A stretch of 64,000 nucleotides of DNA from Bacillus sp. NTK034 (GCF_017303275.1 NZ_JAFKOJ010000002.1:1-64000); one strand, 5' to 3'; counted from the stretch's first letter, positions 1 through 8,361 are shown. Translations and numbers: made by a program. Notes: a model not told the origin generated them from the sequence alone.

Positions 1-80
1 TCCCATCTGTCCGCTCGACTTGCATGTATTAGGCACGCCGCCAGCGTTCGTCCTGAGCCAGGATCAAACTCTCCATATAA
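1..80 (-). rRNA. 16S ribosomal RNA, 5' end only
   Basis: Read on the minus strand, positions 74 to 1 give the universal 16S 5' region, including GAGAGTTTGATCCTGGCTCA (the 27F primer site) and the following ACGAACGCTGGCGGCGTG. The gene runs off the left edge, so only about 80 bases are present. The mature 5' end is estimated from the distance to the 27F site and could be off by a few bases. The sequence is of Bacillus type. Confidence 0.97.
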
Positions 81-202
81 GAGTTGATTAAGCTCATAAG
101 TTGTCTTTTCAAAAAAGACTAAAGAATTAACGTTGACGTTTATGTTCGTTCAGTTTTCAAAGATCAATCATATCAGTCGCTATCTTTCTAAGCAACTTTT
201 AT

Positions 203-231
203 ATTATACCAATTACAACCTTCAGTGTCAA
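203..231 (-). promoter_or_regulatory. rRNA operon promoter P2
   Basis: On the minus strand there is a consensus -35 TTGACA (226-231), a 17-base spacer and a consensus -10 TATAAT (203-208), about 120 bases before the 16S gene. Perfect boxes in this place are typical of the proximal promoter of Bacillus rrn operons. Confidence 0.93.
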
Positions 232-282
232 TAACTTTTTAGAAATATTTTCTCTCAGTTATGTTGTGAAAGCTGTTCTTAA

Positions 283-311
283 ATAATAGCATCGCCAGTG
301 TTTCAGGTCAA
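283..311 (-). promoter_or_regulatory. rRNA operon promoter P1
   Basis: A second minus-strand promoter lies about 80 bases upstream of P2: -35 TTGACC (306-311), 17-base spacer, -10 TATTAT (283-288). Tandem P1/P2 promoters are the usual arrangement of Bacillus rRNA operons. Confidence 0.85.
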
Positions 312-397
312 CGTTTTATTCGTGGTACTTTATTCCAGTTTGTTTTTATTTTTTTAAGTTTTCTTTAGACCATCATAACCTGTTGAAAGTATAAAAT

Positions 398-1225
398 TCA
401 GTTTGATGAGAACATATAATTATTTAATTTCCTGATTAATACCAGCAATAGCATAAGTATCACACTAAAGTAAAGAGGATTCCAAAAAGTGCTTATCTTT
501 AAAATGTCCATTTTCACCATAAAGCAATGAAAAGCTAAATCGGCAAAAAATAATAAGACCATCCATATAAATCGATAAAACTTTATTATGATGATGGTCA
601 GCAACAGGGCATAGATAATCCAAATAAGAACACTAAAAGCTATATGGTCCTGATAAGGCGATTCAAACCACCCGATCTTATACTGATGAGTTCCCAAGAT
701 AGCCGTTAAACCAAAAGATATCCCCTGGTAAATTGTGGTGCTGGCCATATATACAGTTATAAATTGAATAAATAAAGTAGGAGCTTCAACTCTACTTCTC
801 CACCATTTAATAACAAAAACCGAAGCAAACAAGATGATCGGGGTAAACCAGGATTTCCACCAATTATGTTCATAGATGCCCAGCCAGAGAAACAGCTCTT
901 CTATCCCGAAAATAGCGGCGATTATGAAAATTATCCATTTAAAGCGCATTCTAAAAGCAGCTATTGCCATTAATACACTCGGAATAAAAAAAGCCTGTGA
1001 AATACTGGAACCAAAAACATCATCATACCATTGAATTGAAAATAATTTCGGATAATAGGAATAGGCATCGCCTAAAATTAAAACGATGTACTCCATTAAA
1101 AAAGAAAGTCCCATAACGAAGAAATAAACCGCAAGATTATACCGGAATTCAGTTTTAATAAAAGTTATATAAATGAGGCCAATGCTAATGAGCACTAATC
1201 CAAGAAACCAAAGCAAATTTGACAT
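398..1225 (-). CDS. multi-pass membrane protein of unknown function
   Basis: This 275-residue protein is almost entirely hydrophobic, with about eight predicted membrane-spanning stretches (roughly residues 4-24, 33-52, 80-115, 127-142, 150-175, 197-237 and 245-265) rich in Trp, Phe and Ile. A few charged or polar motifs lie between them, such as YEHNWWKSW near residue 118. I recognise no enzyme signature or named family. It sits alone between the rRNA promoters and a gene-poor stretch, on the same strand as the rRNA. The protein ends 86 bases before rrn P1, so it could read toward the rRNA operon. Function is not inferred. Confidence 0.75.
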   Translation of the reverse strand: MSNLLWFLGLVLISIGLIYITFIKTEFRYNLAVYFFVMGLSFLMEYIVLILGDAYSYYPKLFSIQWYDDVFGSSISQAFFIPSVLMAIAAFRMRFKWIIFIIAAIFGIEELFLWLGIYEHNWWKSWFTPIILFASVFVIKWWRSRVEAPTLFIQFITVYMASTTIYQGISFGLTAILGTHQYKIGWFESPYQDHIAFSVLIWIIYALLLTIIIIKFYRFIWMVLLFFADLAFHCFMVKMDILKISTFWNPLYFSVILMLLLVLIRKLNNYMFSSN

Positions 1226-1504
1226 TCTTCCACATCCAGTTTAGCACGTTTCCATTATTTTGTTCATCATGGACAAACATATACTTTACCTTTGAAGGAA
1301 GGGCAATTGAACTAAGGTTTCCCCTTTCTAATACTTATAAAGCTAAATAGGGTGAAATGTATGGATTTTGAAAGTCATTTTATGTTGCCCAGGCCCGAGG
1401 GAAAGGGGTAAACGCCGAGAAGAAGTCAGTGGAATATGAGATAATGCGCTAAGGGATTTTTTTGATGATGTGCTTACAAGCGCAATAGAAAAAATCAGCA
1501 AAAA
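1226..1504. other. intergenic stretch with a possible decayed reading frame
   Basis: No intact gene is visible. On the plus strand around 1440-1510 one frame gives a protein-like run (DNALRDFFDDVLTSAIEKIS), but it is closed upstream by a stop and lacks a start with a ribosome site. It may be the worn tail of a lost gene, or chance. Confidence 0.35.
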
Positions 1505-1506
1505 AC

Positions 1507-1528
1507 AAAGGGCGATGTCATCGCCCTT
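1507..1528 (-). terminator. intrinsic terminator of ydjO
   Basis: Minus strand: inverted repeat AAGGGCGATG / CATCGCCCTT followed by TTGTTTTTT, just after the ydjO stop codon. Confidence 0.8.
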
Positions 1529-1532
1529 ACAA

Positions 1533-1742
1533 TTATTTAGAAAAGATGCTGTTATTGTTAACGACTTGCAATTCTTTAGTCGTTTCTTTCATTTCACTTT
1601 TGCAAATCGGACAAATAGGTACCTGGCTGCTTTTGAAATTGTCCCTTACCCAGCAGTTGCAAGACTCAGATGTACACTCCCAGATCTTTACTTCTTCAAC
1701 CTTGATTTCTTCCAAATTTTTTCTGCCAAATCCCATTGCCAT
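1533..1742 (-). CDS. ydjO: cold-inducible YdjO-family zinc-finger-like protein
   Basis: This 69-residue protein has the layout of the YdjO family: WECTSESCNCWVRDNF followed by PICPICKSEM, giving two Cys pairs (CX4C and CPIC) that could bind one zinc ion. B. subtilis YdjO is described as cold-inducible; its biochemical role is not known. The start is preceded by GGGAGGTG about ten bases upstream on the minus strand. The C-terminal tail is polar and probably disordered. The gene stands alone with its own terminator. Its neighbourhood with two csp genes and cshA a few kb away fits a cold-response theme, but that link is inference. Confidence 0.82.
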   Translation of the reverse strand: MAMGFGRKNLEEIKVEEVKIWECTSESCNCWVRDNFKSSQVPICPICKSEMKETTKELQVVNNNSIFSK

Positions 1743-2017
1743 AATCAGGCACCTCCCAAAGAGTAAGACCCTTACCCAAAATAAAAATCACTTGCTATAT
1801 AAAGTGACGAACCACTGGCTCTATATAACAAGTGTTTATGGGCAATATTATATTCTTTTAACTAAAATTAGTATAACATATTTTAAGGGTTCTGTCAAAA
1901 AGTTCTAAACTCACACAGCAGCCATAGAACCATGGCAAAAAATTGATAAATACTATTAAACCAATCTGGGAAAAGTGTATAATGACATGTACAGCAGCGA
2001 AAGAAAGGGTGAAGACC

Positions 2018-2311
2018 ATGAACATTACAAGCTATACGGTTGAGTACATACAGGATCCGACCGGCATTTTAACGGGTGACCGCTATGAATACTTTTTAGA
2101 TATCGACGTAGATGAAGACGATGATTTATATTCAGAGAATGACATTAAGTTAAGAGTGCTTTATTATAAAAATGGAGAAGATGAGAGGATTCTTAATTAT
2201 CATTTTATTGAAAGTCATTCAGGAAACATTTTGGATTTCGCTTTAGATGAAGAGGAAGAAAAAACGGTTTCAGCTTTCTGCAGAGAGAACCTTTCTCAAG
2301 CACAAGATTAA
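2018..2311 (+). CDS. DUF6509 family protein
   Basis: The 97-residue product begins MNITSYTVEYIQDPTGILTG and is very acidic, with a DIDVDEDDDLY run and a DEEEE segment near the C terminus. This pattern matches the small Bacillus family DUF6509, of unknown function. An upstream in-frame ATG exists at 1943, but the start at 2018 is preferred because GAAAGGGTGAAG lies just ahead of it and the extra 25 residues look unlike the family. No membrane segment is visible, so it should be cytosolic. A strong terminator follows immediately after the stop, so it is a single-gene unit. Confidence 0.75.
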   Translation: MNITSYTVEYIQDPTGILTGDRYEYFLDIDVDEDDDLYSENDIKLRVLYYKNGEDERILNYHFIESHSGNILDFALDEEEEKTVSAFCRENLSQAQD

Positions 2312-2340
2312 GAGCAGGCCCCCCTGCTCTTTTATTTTAT
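2311..2340 (+). terminator. intrinsic terminator after the DUF6509 gene
   Basis: AGAGCAGG / CCTGCTCT stem (2311-2330) with a four-base C loop, followed by TTTTATTTTA. It may also help end the facing gene that stops at 2340. Confidence 0.88.
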
Positions 2341-2738
2341 TACTGAATTTTTTTCCCCTCTTCAATAATGTGATACATTAAATGTGCCAAATGCTGTATC
2401 GGTGTATAAGCTTCTTCTTCCCTATCCACATTATTTCCTTCATTAAAGTCAAGATCATTCAGATAAAGAGCTGTGAATTGATAGAAATCCTTTAATTCAA
2501 AAGCAAAGCATGCACTGGGTTCTTCCGATTCTCCTTCATATTGGAGAACCAGATAAGACTCCTTACCTTCCTTATCGACAGCATCAAAAAATATAAAATA
2601 TCCAACATTTGAGTTCAATTCAAATAAATGCCTTGTGCCGCCTTCCGTGTATAGTTCAAAGTCATTTTCATTTAGTTTTTGAACAGCCATCGGCTGTACA
2701 TTGTCTTCCTTATGGAACATCACTGTGAATTTCTTCAT
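2340..2738 (-). CDS. hypothetical acidic cytosolic protein
   Basis: The 132-residue product starts MKKFTVMFHKEDN, with GGGGGAG seven bases before the ATG; a longer in-frame start at 2759 has no ribosome site. It is acidic, lacks a signal peptide or membrane segment, and has alternating hydrophobic strands (for example RHLFELNSNVGYFIFFDAV and ESYLVLQYEG), so a beta-rich fold followed by a C-terminal helix is likely. I do not recognise the family. It converges with the DUF6509 gene and is divergent from the following acetyltransferase gene. Confidence 0.68.
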   Translation of the reverse strand: MKKFTVMFHKEDNVQPMAVQKLNENDFELYTEGGTRHLFELNSNVGYFIFFDAVDKEGKESYLVLQYEGESEEPSACFAFELKDFYQFTALYLNDLDFNEGNNVDREEEAYTPIQHLAHLMYHIIEEGKKIQ

Positions 2739-2895
2739 TAATTCTCCCCCTTTTTCCATACAATCCTAACATATAGCTAAATTTATTTACATAATTTCAA
2801 TTACAATGCAAATGGATTGAATTTTAGGACTATTCGTTTGATCCTTTTTCTTATATTATTGGTTTATCATTTCTTTTATACAGGAGGCCGCCTGA

Positions 2896-3741
2896 GTGCT
2901 GACAGAAAAACAATTATTCGAAATCCATTCTCTCCAGCATATATGCGAAGAGACCGAAAATATTAATTTAAAATTAAACTGGGATACCTTGAAGTCGAGA
3001 CCTGCCGGTAATGAAAATGACTATTTCCAATATGATAACAGCGGGAATTTATTAGGTTACCTTGCTTTATATAATTTTGGAGGACCTGTCGAATTATGCG
3101 GAATGGTTCACCCTAATCATAGACGAAAGGGCATCTTCTCCAGCTTATTCAATCAGGCAGCAAAACAATTGGCCCTGGCACGCAAATTGCTTATTAATGC
3201 TCCAGCCTCTTCCCAATCAGCAAAAGGTTATTTAAAATCAATTCCCTGCATCTATTCATTCTCCGAGTATCAAATGAAACGCCATAAAAGTACAAAAATC
3301 GGAACAGCAAATCCTGAAGTAACTTTGCGGCAAGCAGTAGGCAGTGACCTTTCTTTCATTAATTATCTGGATACTGCATGCTTTGAAATCCCTAAAGATG
3401 AGGCAGAAGCTTTTAATAACAATATCTTTGATTGCGAAAATGAGAGGACTTTTATAATTGAATACAAAAGCGAAAAAGCCGGCAAAATCAGGATTCAAAG
3501 AGAAAAAGATGCTGCGTGGATTTACGGCTTTGCTGTCGATCCTTCATTTCAGGGAAAAGGAATCGGCAGGGGTGCTCTTACCAATGCTGTTAATCTGGAA
3601 AACAGCAAGGGAGTTAACTGGGTGCATCTTGAAGTAGCTGCAAAAAATGACCATGCACTGTCATTATACAAATCATGCGGTTTTGAACCATACGGCACAC
3701 AAGATTATTATGAATATGATCTTAACACACTCAAGATTTGA
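2896..3741 (+). CDS. two-domain GNAT family N-acetyltransferase
   Basis: The 281-residue protein carries two GNAT folds. The N-terminal half has a worn acetyl-CoA loop (HPNHRRKGIFSSLF near residue 75), and the C-terminal half has a full one (DPSFQGKGIGRGAL near 215) followed by the typical NDHALSLYKSCGFEPYG ending. Such enzymes move an acetyl group from acetyl-CoA to an amine; the substrate cannot be read from sequence. The start codon is GTG, chosen because AGGAGG stands eight bases before it. Tandem GNATs with one degenerate half are common in Bacillus. It is probably cytosolic and monocistronic. Confidence 0.85.
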   Translation: MLTEKQLFEIHSLQHICEETENINLKLNWDTLKSRPAGNENDYFQYDNSGNLLGYLALYNFGGPVELCGMVHPNHRRKGIFSSLFNQAAKQLALARKLLINAPASSQSAKGYLKSIPCIYSFSEYQMKRHKSTKIGTANPEVTLRQAVGSDLSFINYLDTACFEIPKDEAEAFNNNIFDCENERTFIIEYKSEKAGKIRIQREKDAAWIYGFAVDPSFQGKGIGRGALTNAVNLENSKGVNWVHLEVAAKNDHALSLYKSCGFEPYGTQDYYEYDLNTLKI

Positions 3742-3748
3742 AGCCATT

Positions 3749-4249
3749 TTATTCCTTTGAATCGAAGAAAACATGATTGAATGTCATTTCATTTGTAATT
3801 TTCAGGATGCCGAACGAATAGTTCGGCTGCCTGCGCTTGTCTGTGGGAGACCCGGGATTAAACAGGATTACTCCATTATAGAGTTTCTTTACAGGAATAT
3901 GAGAATGCCCAAATATAATAGCATCAACATTTTCCTTATCAAAAGCTTCTATACTTCTTTTTTCAGTTGTTTTTCCCTCTCCATGTCCATGGACTACCCC
4001 TATTTTATAACCTTTTAGTTCAAGCAGTATTCTTTTCTTAAATATGGTGCAAAGTTCATCACTGTCGGTATTACCATATACCCCCTCAACAGGAGCATAT
4101 TTTTTTAATTCATAATACAGATCAACGCTCTGCCAATCCCCAGCATGAATAATTAAATCACAGCTGAGAAGTTCATTCAGCAGAACACCAGGCAGTTGTT
4201 TTGACTTCTTTGGCATGTGGGTATCAGACAAGATAAGGGTTTTAATCAC
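3749..4249 (-). CDS. YfcE/MJ0936-family metallophosphoesterase
   Basis: The 166-residue protein shows the calcineurin-like metal motifs in order: LSDTH near the N terminus, HAGDW, GNTDS, VHGHG and FGHSHIP, finishing with FNPGSPTDKRR. These supply the Asp, His and Asn ligands for two metal ions, so phosphodiester hydrolysis is expected; YfcE-type enzymes act on small model phosphodiesters in vitro and the physiological substrate is unknown. In Bacillus the relative YsnB lies elsewhere. A GTG start at 4249 is preferred because AAAGG is then correctly spaced, whereas the in-frame ATG at 4255 overlaps that ribosome site. It faces the GNAT gene with only seven bases between stops. Confidence 0.85.
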   Translation of the reverse strand: MIKTLILSDTHMPKKSKQLPGVLLNELLSCDLIIHAGDWQSVDLYYELKKYAPVEGVYGNTDSDELCTIFKKRILLELKGYKIGVVHGHGEGKTTEKRSIEAFDKENVDAIIFGHSHIPVKKLYNGVILFNPGSPTDKRRQPNYSFGILKITNEMTFNHVFFDSKE

Positions 4250-4299
4250 TATCATTCCTTTCCACTTACTTTTATTCCCTATTTTACCCCAAAATTAAA

Positions 4300-4321
4300 A
4301 GAGCCCCTTAAAAGGGACTCT
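4300..4321 (-). terminator. intrinsic terminator of the first csp gene
   Basis: Minus strand: AGAGTCCC, loop TTTTAA, GGGGCTCT, then TTTTAATTTT, a few bases after the csp stop codon. Confidence 0.8.
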
Positions 4322-4333
4322 CTTAACAATCAA

Positions 4334-4534
4334 TTATAACTTTGTTACATTTACAGCTTGCGGTCCACGCTGGCCCTGCTCTATGTCAAAGTTAACTTCT
4401 TGGCCTTCATCAAGGGTTTTGAAACCTTCTGTTTGGATCGCAGAGTAATGAACAAATACATCTTCTCCGCCTTCAACTTCGATAAAGCCAAAACCTTTTT
4501 CTGAGTTAAACCATTTTACTTTGCCTGTTGCCAT
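4334..4534 (-). CDS. cold-shock protein (CspA family)
   Basis: At 66 residues this is a full-length single cold-shock domain. RNP1 (KGFGFIE) and RNP2 (DVFVHYSAI) are intact, with the aromatic residues that stack on single-stranded nucleic acid. Such proteins bind mRNA or single-stranded DNA and act as RNA chaperones, needed in growth as well as in cold. GAGGAAAT stands just ahead of the ATG. It lies directly downstream of the cshA-type helicase gene on the same strand, and CspB and CshA are known to co-operate in B. subtilis. It differs from the second copy at 6436 mainly around residues 20-24 and the C terminus. Confidence 0.96.
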   Translation of the reverse strand: MATGKVKWFNSEKGFGFIEVEGGEDVFVHYSAIQTEGFKTLDEGQEVNFDIEQGQRGPQAVNVTKL

Positions 4535-4685
4535 GTAAATTTCCTCCTAATATCTATAACTCACAGAGTGATTTTTTACCCTGCATTTACTAATATGGGT
4601 AAATTCCTCAAATTTTATAATAAAATGTTCAAAAAGTACCGGAAAAAAATCAATTTATCCATTTTCTCTCCGATATTAGTACGCA

Positions 4686-6137
4686 TTATCCTTTATTGCT
4701 GCTGCTGCGGTTTTTACTGCGCCTGTCACGCCCGCCTTTAAAATCTCTTCTATCCCGGCCGCCGCCTCTTGACCTGTCGCTGAATCTTCTTCCTCCGCGG
4801 TCTCCTTTAGGTTTTCTCACACGGATCGGTTCCACAGCGGTTAGTTTAACCGGTGTTACATCAGGGCCCTTAGTCAGTAATTTAATGGCTGCAGCAAGCA
4901 ATGTGACAGAATCTGTGTCTTCAAGTAGATTTTCAGCAACTCTTTTGAAGTCAGCATGTTCTTCTTTTTCAATGACTTCCATGAGTTTATTAATAGTCGC
5001 CTGCTGATTGCCTGCAACAACATCCTTAAAGGAAGGAACAGGCTTTTTCGCCATTTTGCTCTTTGTAACACTTTCAATTATTTTCAGGTGGTCAATTTCT
5101 CTTGGAGAAACGAACGTAATTGCCAGCCCTTTATTTCCGGCACGTCCAGTACGTCCAATCCGGTGAACGTAGCTTTCAGGATCCTGCGGAATATCAAAGT
5201 TATAAACATGGGATACGCCTGATATATCCAGACCCCTTGCAGCTACGTCAGTGGCTACCATTATATCGATTGTCTGCTCTTTAAATCGGCGGATAACCTG
5301 ATCTCTTTTCGCCTGGGGAATATCACCATGAATCCCTTCAGCCGAATAGCCTCTCTTGATAAGGCCTTCTACCACTTCATCTACACGCTTCTTAGTCCTC
5401 CCAAACACAATAGCCAGTTCAGGTGACTGAATATCGAGCAGGTTGCAAAGTACATCAAATTTTTGTTTTTCATGCACTTCCATATAGTACTGTTCAATAT
5501 TTTTAACAGTCATTTCTTTCGCTTTCACTTTAACCATTTCCGGTTCCTGCATGAATTTTTCTGCAAGAGACTGAATTCTTTTTGGCATTGTTGCAGAGAA
5601 AAGAAGGGTTTGGCGCTCACCTTTAATTTCACTTAAAATTCTTTCAATGTCCTCTATGAATCCCATATTAAGCATTTCATCCGCTTCATCCAGAACTACC
5701 ATCTTGATGTTGCTTAAGCGGATTGTTTTTCTTTCAATATGATCAATTAATCTTCCCGGTGTAGCAGCAATAATATGCGGACGCTTTTTTAGCGCACGGA
5801 TTTGGCGGGTGATATCCTGACCACCGTAAACAGGAAGTGTCCGGACTCCCTTTACCTGTCCTATACGGTTTAATTCTTCTGCCACCTGTACAGCAAGCTC
5901 CCGTGTTGGTGCAAGGACAAGACCTTGAATACCTTCGTTTAAATCAATCTGCTCTAACAGCGGCACACCGAAAGCAGTGGTTTTTCCAGTTCCAGTCTGC
6001 GCCTGGCCAATCATGTCCTTACCCTTCATTCCGATTGGAATTGCCTGTGCCTGAATTGGTGTTGGTTCCTCGAAGCCCATATTGGAAAGGGCTTTTACTA
6101 TTTCATTACTTAAGCCAAAATCTGAAAAAGTTGTCAA
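4686..6137 (-). CDS. cshA: DEAD-box ATP-dependent RNA helicase, CshA type
   Basis: The 483-residue protein has all DEAD-box signatures: Q motif ([10 protein letters not shown], then PTPIQ), Walker A AQTGTGKT (46-53), PTRELA, TPGR, DEAD (150-153), SAT, and [12 protein letters not shown]-terminal RG-rich basic tail ([17 protein letters not shown]) probably grips RNA. Over the core it resembles B. subtilis CshA, which unwinds mRNA and ribosomal RNA structures, works in the degradosome and is important in the cold. Genes for cold-shock proteins lie on both sides, which fits that role. The 3' end has no strong hairpin before the next csp gene, so read-through is possible. A CshB-type assignment is less likely given the long C-terminal extension. 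Confidence 0.93.
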   Translation of the reverse strand: MTTFSDFGLSNEIVKALSNMGFEEPTPIQAQAIPIGMKGKDMIGQAQTGTGKTTAFGVPLLEQIDLNEGIQGLVLAPTRELAVQVAEELNRIGQVKGVRTLPVYGGQDITRQIRALKKRPHIIAATPGRLIDHIERKTIRLSNIKMVVLDEADEMLNMGFIEDIERILSEIKGERQTLLFSATMPKRIQSLAEKFMQEPEMVKVKAKEMTVKNIEQYYMEVHEKQKFDVLCNLLDIQSPELAIVFGRTKKRVDEVVEGLIKRGYSAEGIHGDIPQAKRDQVIRRFKEQTIDIMVATDVAARGLDISGVSHVYNFDIPQDPESYVHRIGRTGRAGNKGLAITFVSPREIDHLKIIESVTKSKMAKKPVPSFKDVVAGNQQATINKLMEVIEKEEHADFKRVAENLLEDTDSVTLLAAAIKLLTKGPDVTPVKLTAVEPIRVRKPKGDRGGRRFSDRSRGGGRDRRDFKGGRDRRSKNRSSSNKG

Positions 6138-6393
6138 AATATAAGTTCCTCCTTGAATTGCATATCTTATTAGGTACTGAAAGATTGTTTTTGTATAAAG
6201 ACATGGACACTTTACTAGGCTTTCCAGTTTGTATCTCTTTTTTACATTTCCGTTTGCACTATTTTTAAACTTTTTGTAAGTGAAGTATTTTAATTGGGTG
6301 AAATGAAAAATACATATTCCTAAAAGCAGTTATTGCAGAAGATCTGTTTTGAGGAATGCTGAAGGCTACAAAGTGGATAAGCAAACATAAAAA

Positions 6394-6421
6394 GGTGATG
6401 CATGATTAGACATGCATCACC
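6394..6421 (-). terminator. intrinsic terminator of the second csp gene
   Basis: Minus strand: GGTGATGCATG / CATGCATCACC stem (11 bp) followed by TTTTTATG. Confidence 0.88.
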
Positions 6422-6435
6422 TCATTTTAAGCAAA

Positions 6436-6636
6436 TTATGCTTTTGTTACGTTAGCAGCTTGAGGTCCACGGTTACCTTCAACGATTTCGAAAGTTACGT
6501 CTTGACCTTCTTCTAAAGTTTTGAAACCTTCAGTTTGGATAGCGGAGAAGTGTACGAATACATCTTGACCTTCTGAAGATTCGATGAATCCGAAACCTTT
6601 TTCTGCATTAAACCATTTAACTTTACCTGTGTTCAT
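6436..6636 (-). CDS. cold-shock protein (CspA family), second copy
   Basis: A 66-residue cold-shock domain with RNP1 KGFGFIE and RNP2 DVFVHFSAI. It is expected to bind single-stranded RNA and DNA as an RNA chaperone. TTGGGAGG lies before the ATG. The gene has a clear terminator, and upstream it is separated from folD by a separate promoter-hairpin unit (6694-6830), which may be part of its leader. Having two paralogues within 2.1 kb on either side of an RNA helicase gene is notable; the codon choice differs between the copies, so they are old duplicates and not a recent one. Confidence 0.96.
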   Translation of the reverse strand: MNTGKVKWFNAEKGFGFIESSEGQDVFVHFSAIQTEGFKTLEEGQDVTFEIVEGNRGPQAANVTKA

Positions 6637-6693
6637 TTGTGTTGCCTCCCAATAAATTGTTTTTCACTATAATGTACCATATAAACTTAAACA

Positions 6694-6796
6694 TAAAAAA
6701 GTCGCAGCTGCCAGAAATGAGGATGAACGATCGCCTACATTTCTTTGCAGCTACGACTACTTATCCAAAAAGTATATAACGAACTTTACAGCGTTA
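6694..6796 (-). ncRNA. candidate short RNA or csp leader ending in a strong hairpin
   Basis: A promoter just upstream would start a transcript near 6796. It runs into a long inverted repeat (6701-6757; GTCGTAGCTGC and AGAAATG arms pairing with CATTTCT and GCAGCTGCGAC) followed by TTTTTT (6695-6700). This is either a stand-alone RNA of about 100 bases, or a terminator-type leader of the cold-shock gene whose ATG lies about 60 bases further on. No open frame of note is inside. Confidence 0.6.
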
Positions 6797-6801
6797 ACCT
6801 A

Positions 6802-6830
6802 ATAATAAACGACACCCAGTTATAAGTCAA
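6802..6830 (-). promoter_or_regulatory. sigma-A promoter between folD and csp
   Basis: Minus strand: -35 TTGACT (6825-6830), spacer of 17, -10 TATTAT (6802-6807). It lies downstream of the folD stop and points toward the hairpin and the csp gene. Confidence 0.78.
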
Positions 6831-6849
6831 TCCTTTTAAAGATCAATTT

Positions 6850-7728
6850 TTATTTAGGGATAAATGAACTATTTATGCTTCCCTTGTATTTCAGCGATTT
6901 TTCCGCAGCATGAACAGTATGTTTCAAAAGCATGGAAATCGTAACAGGTCCAACTCCTCCAGGTACGGGGGTAATGGCAAACGCCTTTTCAAAACAGCTG
7001 TCATACTCTGCATCCCCAATATTTCCTTCATTATATCCGGCATCAAGGACAATAGCTCCTTCTTTAATCCATTCACCCTTGATGAAGTTAGGTTTTCCTA
7101 CAGCTGCTACTACAATATCAGCTTGCTTTACAATTTGGGGCAGATTTTGGGTATATGAATGGCACGTAGTGACTGTTGCGTTTCGATTGAGTAAAAGGGC
7201 AGAGACCGGCTTGCCAAGGATCGGGCTTCTGCCTACGACTACTGCATGCATACCTTCAGCCTTCAAATTATAAAAATCCATAATTTCCAAAATAGCTGCA
7301 GGTGTACAAGACGGATATTCACCAAATCCGAATGCAGTCTGTCCATATCCAAGGCTTGTAACACCGTCTACGTCTTTTTCAATAGCAATTGCTTCAAAAG
7401 CTTTTCGTTCATCTATATGTCCAGGGACGGGATGCTGTAGAAGGATTCCATGTACAGAAGGATCATCGTTTAATTCTGCAATCTTCTCTAATAGTTCATG
7501 TGTTGTTGTATCCTTTGACATATGGATACGTTTTGATAAAATGCCAAGTTTTTCACAAGCATTTCCCTTCATCCTTACATACGTTTCAGAAGAAGGGTCA
7601 TCTCCCACCAAAATAGTGGCCAAACAAGGGACGACATCCTTCCCCTTCAATTCTTCAATTCGATTTCTTAATTGGTCTTTCACATGTTTTGCCACAACAA
7701 TTCCATCAAGAATAATCTTTTTTTCCAT
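6850..7728 (-). CDS. folD: bifunctional methylenetetrahydrofolate dehydrogenase / methenyltetrahydrofolate cyclohydrolase
   Basis: The 292-residue FolD interconverts 5,10-methylene-, 5,10-methenyl- and 10-formyl-tetrahydrofolate with NADP, feeding purine and formyl-methionine synthesis. Signatures seen are YVRMKGNACEKLGI (catalytic Lys/Tyr region), GILLQHPVPGHID, the NADP-binding VVVGRSPILGKPVSALL and the closing PVPGGVGPVTISMLL. The start at 7728 is chosen because TAGGAGGAAT lies eight bases upstream; the frame is open further but lacks support. A ZTP riboswitch and terminator precede it, so transcription should rise when 10-formyl-THF is short. No terminator follows before the next promoter. 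Confidence 0.97.
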   Translation of the reverse strand: MEKKIILDGIVVAKHVKDQLRNRIEELKGKDVVPCLATILVGDDPSSETYVRMKGNACEKLGILSKRIHMSKDTTTHELLEKIAELNDDPSVHGILLQHPVPGHIDERKAFEAIAIEKDVDGVTSLGYGQTAFGFGEYPSCTPAAILEIMDFYNLKAEGMHAVVVGRSPILGKPVSALLLNRNATVTTCHSYTQNLPQIVKQADIVVAAVGKPNFIKGEWIKEGAIVLDAGYNEGNIGDAEYDSCFEKAFAITPVPGGVGPVTISMLLKHTVHAAEKSLKYKGSINSSFIPK

Positions 7729-7788
7729 GCATATTCCTCCTATAGGAAAAGCACCTATTCGGCTGACGGGCTTTTCCATTTTGTTATG

Positions 7789-7890
7789 AAAAAAGAGACA
7801 AGGGTATCCCTTATCTCTGCCCAGACGACCGGCTATACATAGACGCAGCTCCCCTGCGGTTCATTCCGCATTGTCGTCAGTCACTGCGAT
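7789..7890 (-). promoter_or_regulatory. ZTP (pfl) riboswitch with terminator, controlling folD
   Basis: Minus strand from 7890: GTGACTGACGA, a hairpin, the conserved GGGGAGC, a linker, then GCCGGTCGTCTGGGC, which are the two conserved halves of the ZTP/ZMP aptamer. Directly after comes an AGAGATAAGGG / CCCTTGTCTCT terminator with TTTTTT (7789-7818). ZTP riboswitches upstream of folD are a known arrangement and switch transcription on when ZMP/ZTP build up in folate stress. An extended -10 (TGGTATGAT, -10 at 7916-7921) lies just upstream. Confidence 0.92.
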
Positions 7891-7988
7891 TTTGTTAAGC
7901 TATTCTTATGTATACATCATACCACAAAAACACAAATGATTAAACTGAAACTTATTAAATCGTTCGTGTTTTTTGCAAAATAATAAAA

Positions 7989-8010
7989 AAGGACAGCAAA
8001 CACTGTCCTT
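7989..8010 (-). terminator. intrinsic terminator, end of the 8.1-kb RNA candidate
   Basis: Minus strand: AAGGACAG / CTGTCCTT stem with a six-base loop, followed by TTTTTATTATTTT. No protein gene ends nearby on this strand, so it may close the transcript that carries the GC-rich element at 8050-8155. Confidence 0.75.
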
Positions 8011-8049
8011 ATAAATGATATATTTGAGTTATTTAATTATTACCTAAAA

Positions 8050-8155
8050 CAATGAAAGCCCTTCCTCTCTTCCATCCTTGCGGCTCCTAGACCGCGCCAG
8101 TGGGAATCAGGTTGGCCGGAATCTTTTCCGACTCTTAGATGCTCTCTGAGATTTT
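8050..8155 (-). ncRNA. candidate structured RNA, class not recognised
   Basis: A GC-rich island in an AT-rich 700-base gap. Minus-strand hairpins are GTCGGAA/TTCCGGC with loop AAGA (8115-8132) and GCGG/CCGC with loop TCTAGGA (8080-8095), linked by ACCTGATTCCCACTGG. A terminator follows 40 bases downstream and no reading frame uses it. I compared it from memory with common Bacillus riboswitch consensus motifs and found no match. It might be a small RNA or the remains of a leader whose gene was lost. Confidence 0.4.
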
Positions 8156-8335
8156 AATATTAAATGGTAAGAAACTTACTGAAGTAAAAATACGGAGAAG
8201 TGTCTGGTTTATAGAAGATGATTAAGAAGAAAATTCAGCTTTAAGCTGTCCACACAAATTATTCTTAATTACAAACACATGCTTACTCTTTCAAAATCCT
8301 AAAGAGCATAAAACATAATAAAAAGCCGCAGTTTC

Positions 8336-8361
8336 ACAAAAAAGAAGGTTCGGCTGCCGAA
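8336..8361 (-). terminator. intrinsic terminator of the 8467-8955 gene
   Basis: Minus strand: perfect GTTCGGC-A-GCCGAAC hairpin (8347-8361) followed by CTTCTTTTTT, about 105 bases after the stop codon. Confidence 0.7.

Noticed and set aside
1440..1515. Possible remnant of a protein gene (DNALRDFFDDVLTSAIEKIS)
   Set aside because: Too short, closed by a stop upstream and overlapping a terminator; kept only as a remark on the intergenic region.
5837..6268. A 143-codon plus-strand frame antisense to cshA, and similar long frames over folD, ribBA and ribH
   Set aside because: They lie fully within well-identified genes on the other strand, have no ribosome sites and low-complexity products; typical shadow frames.
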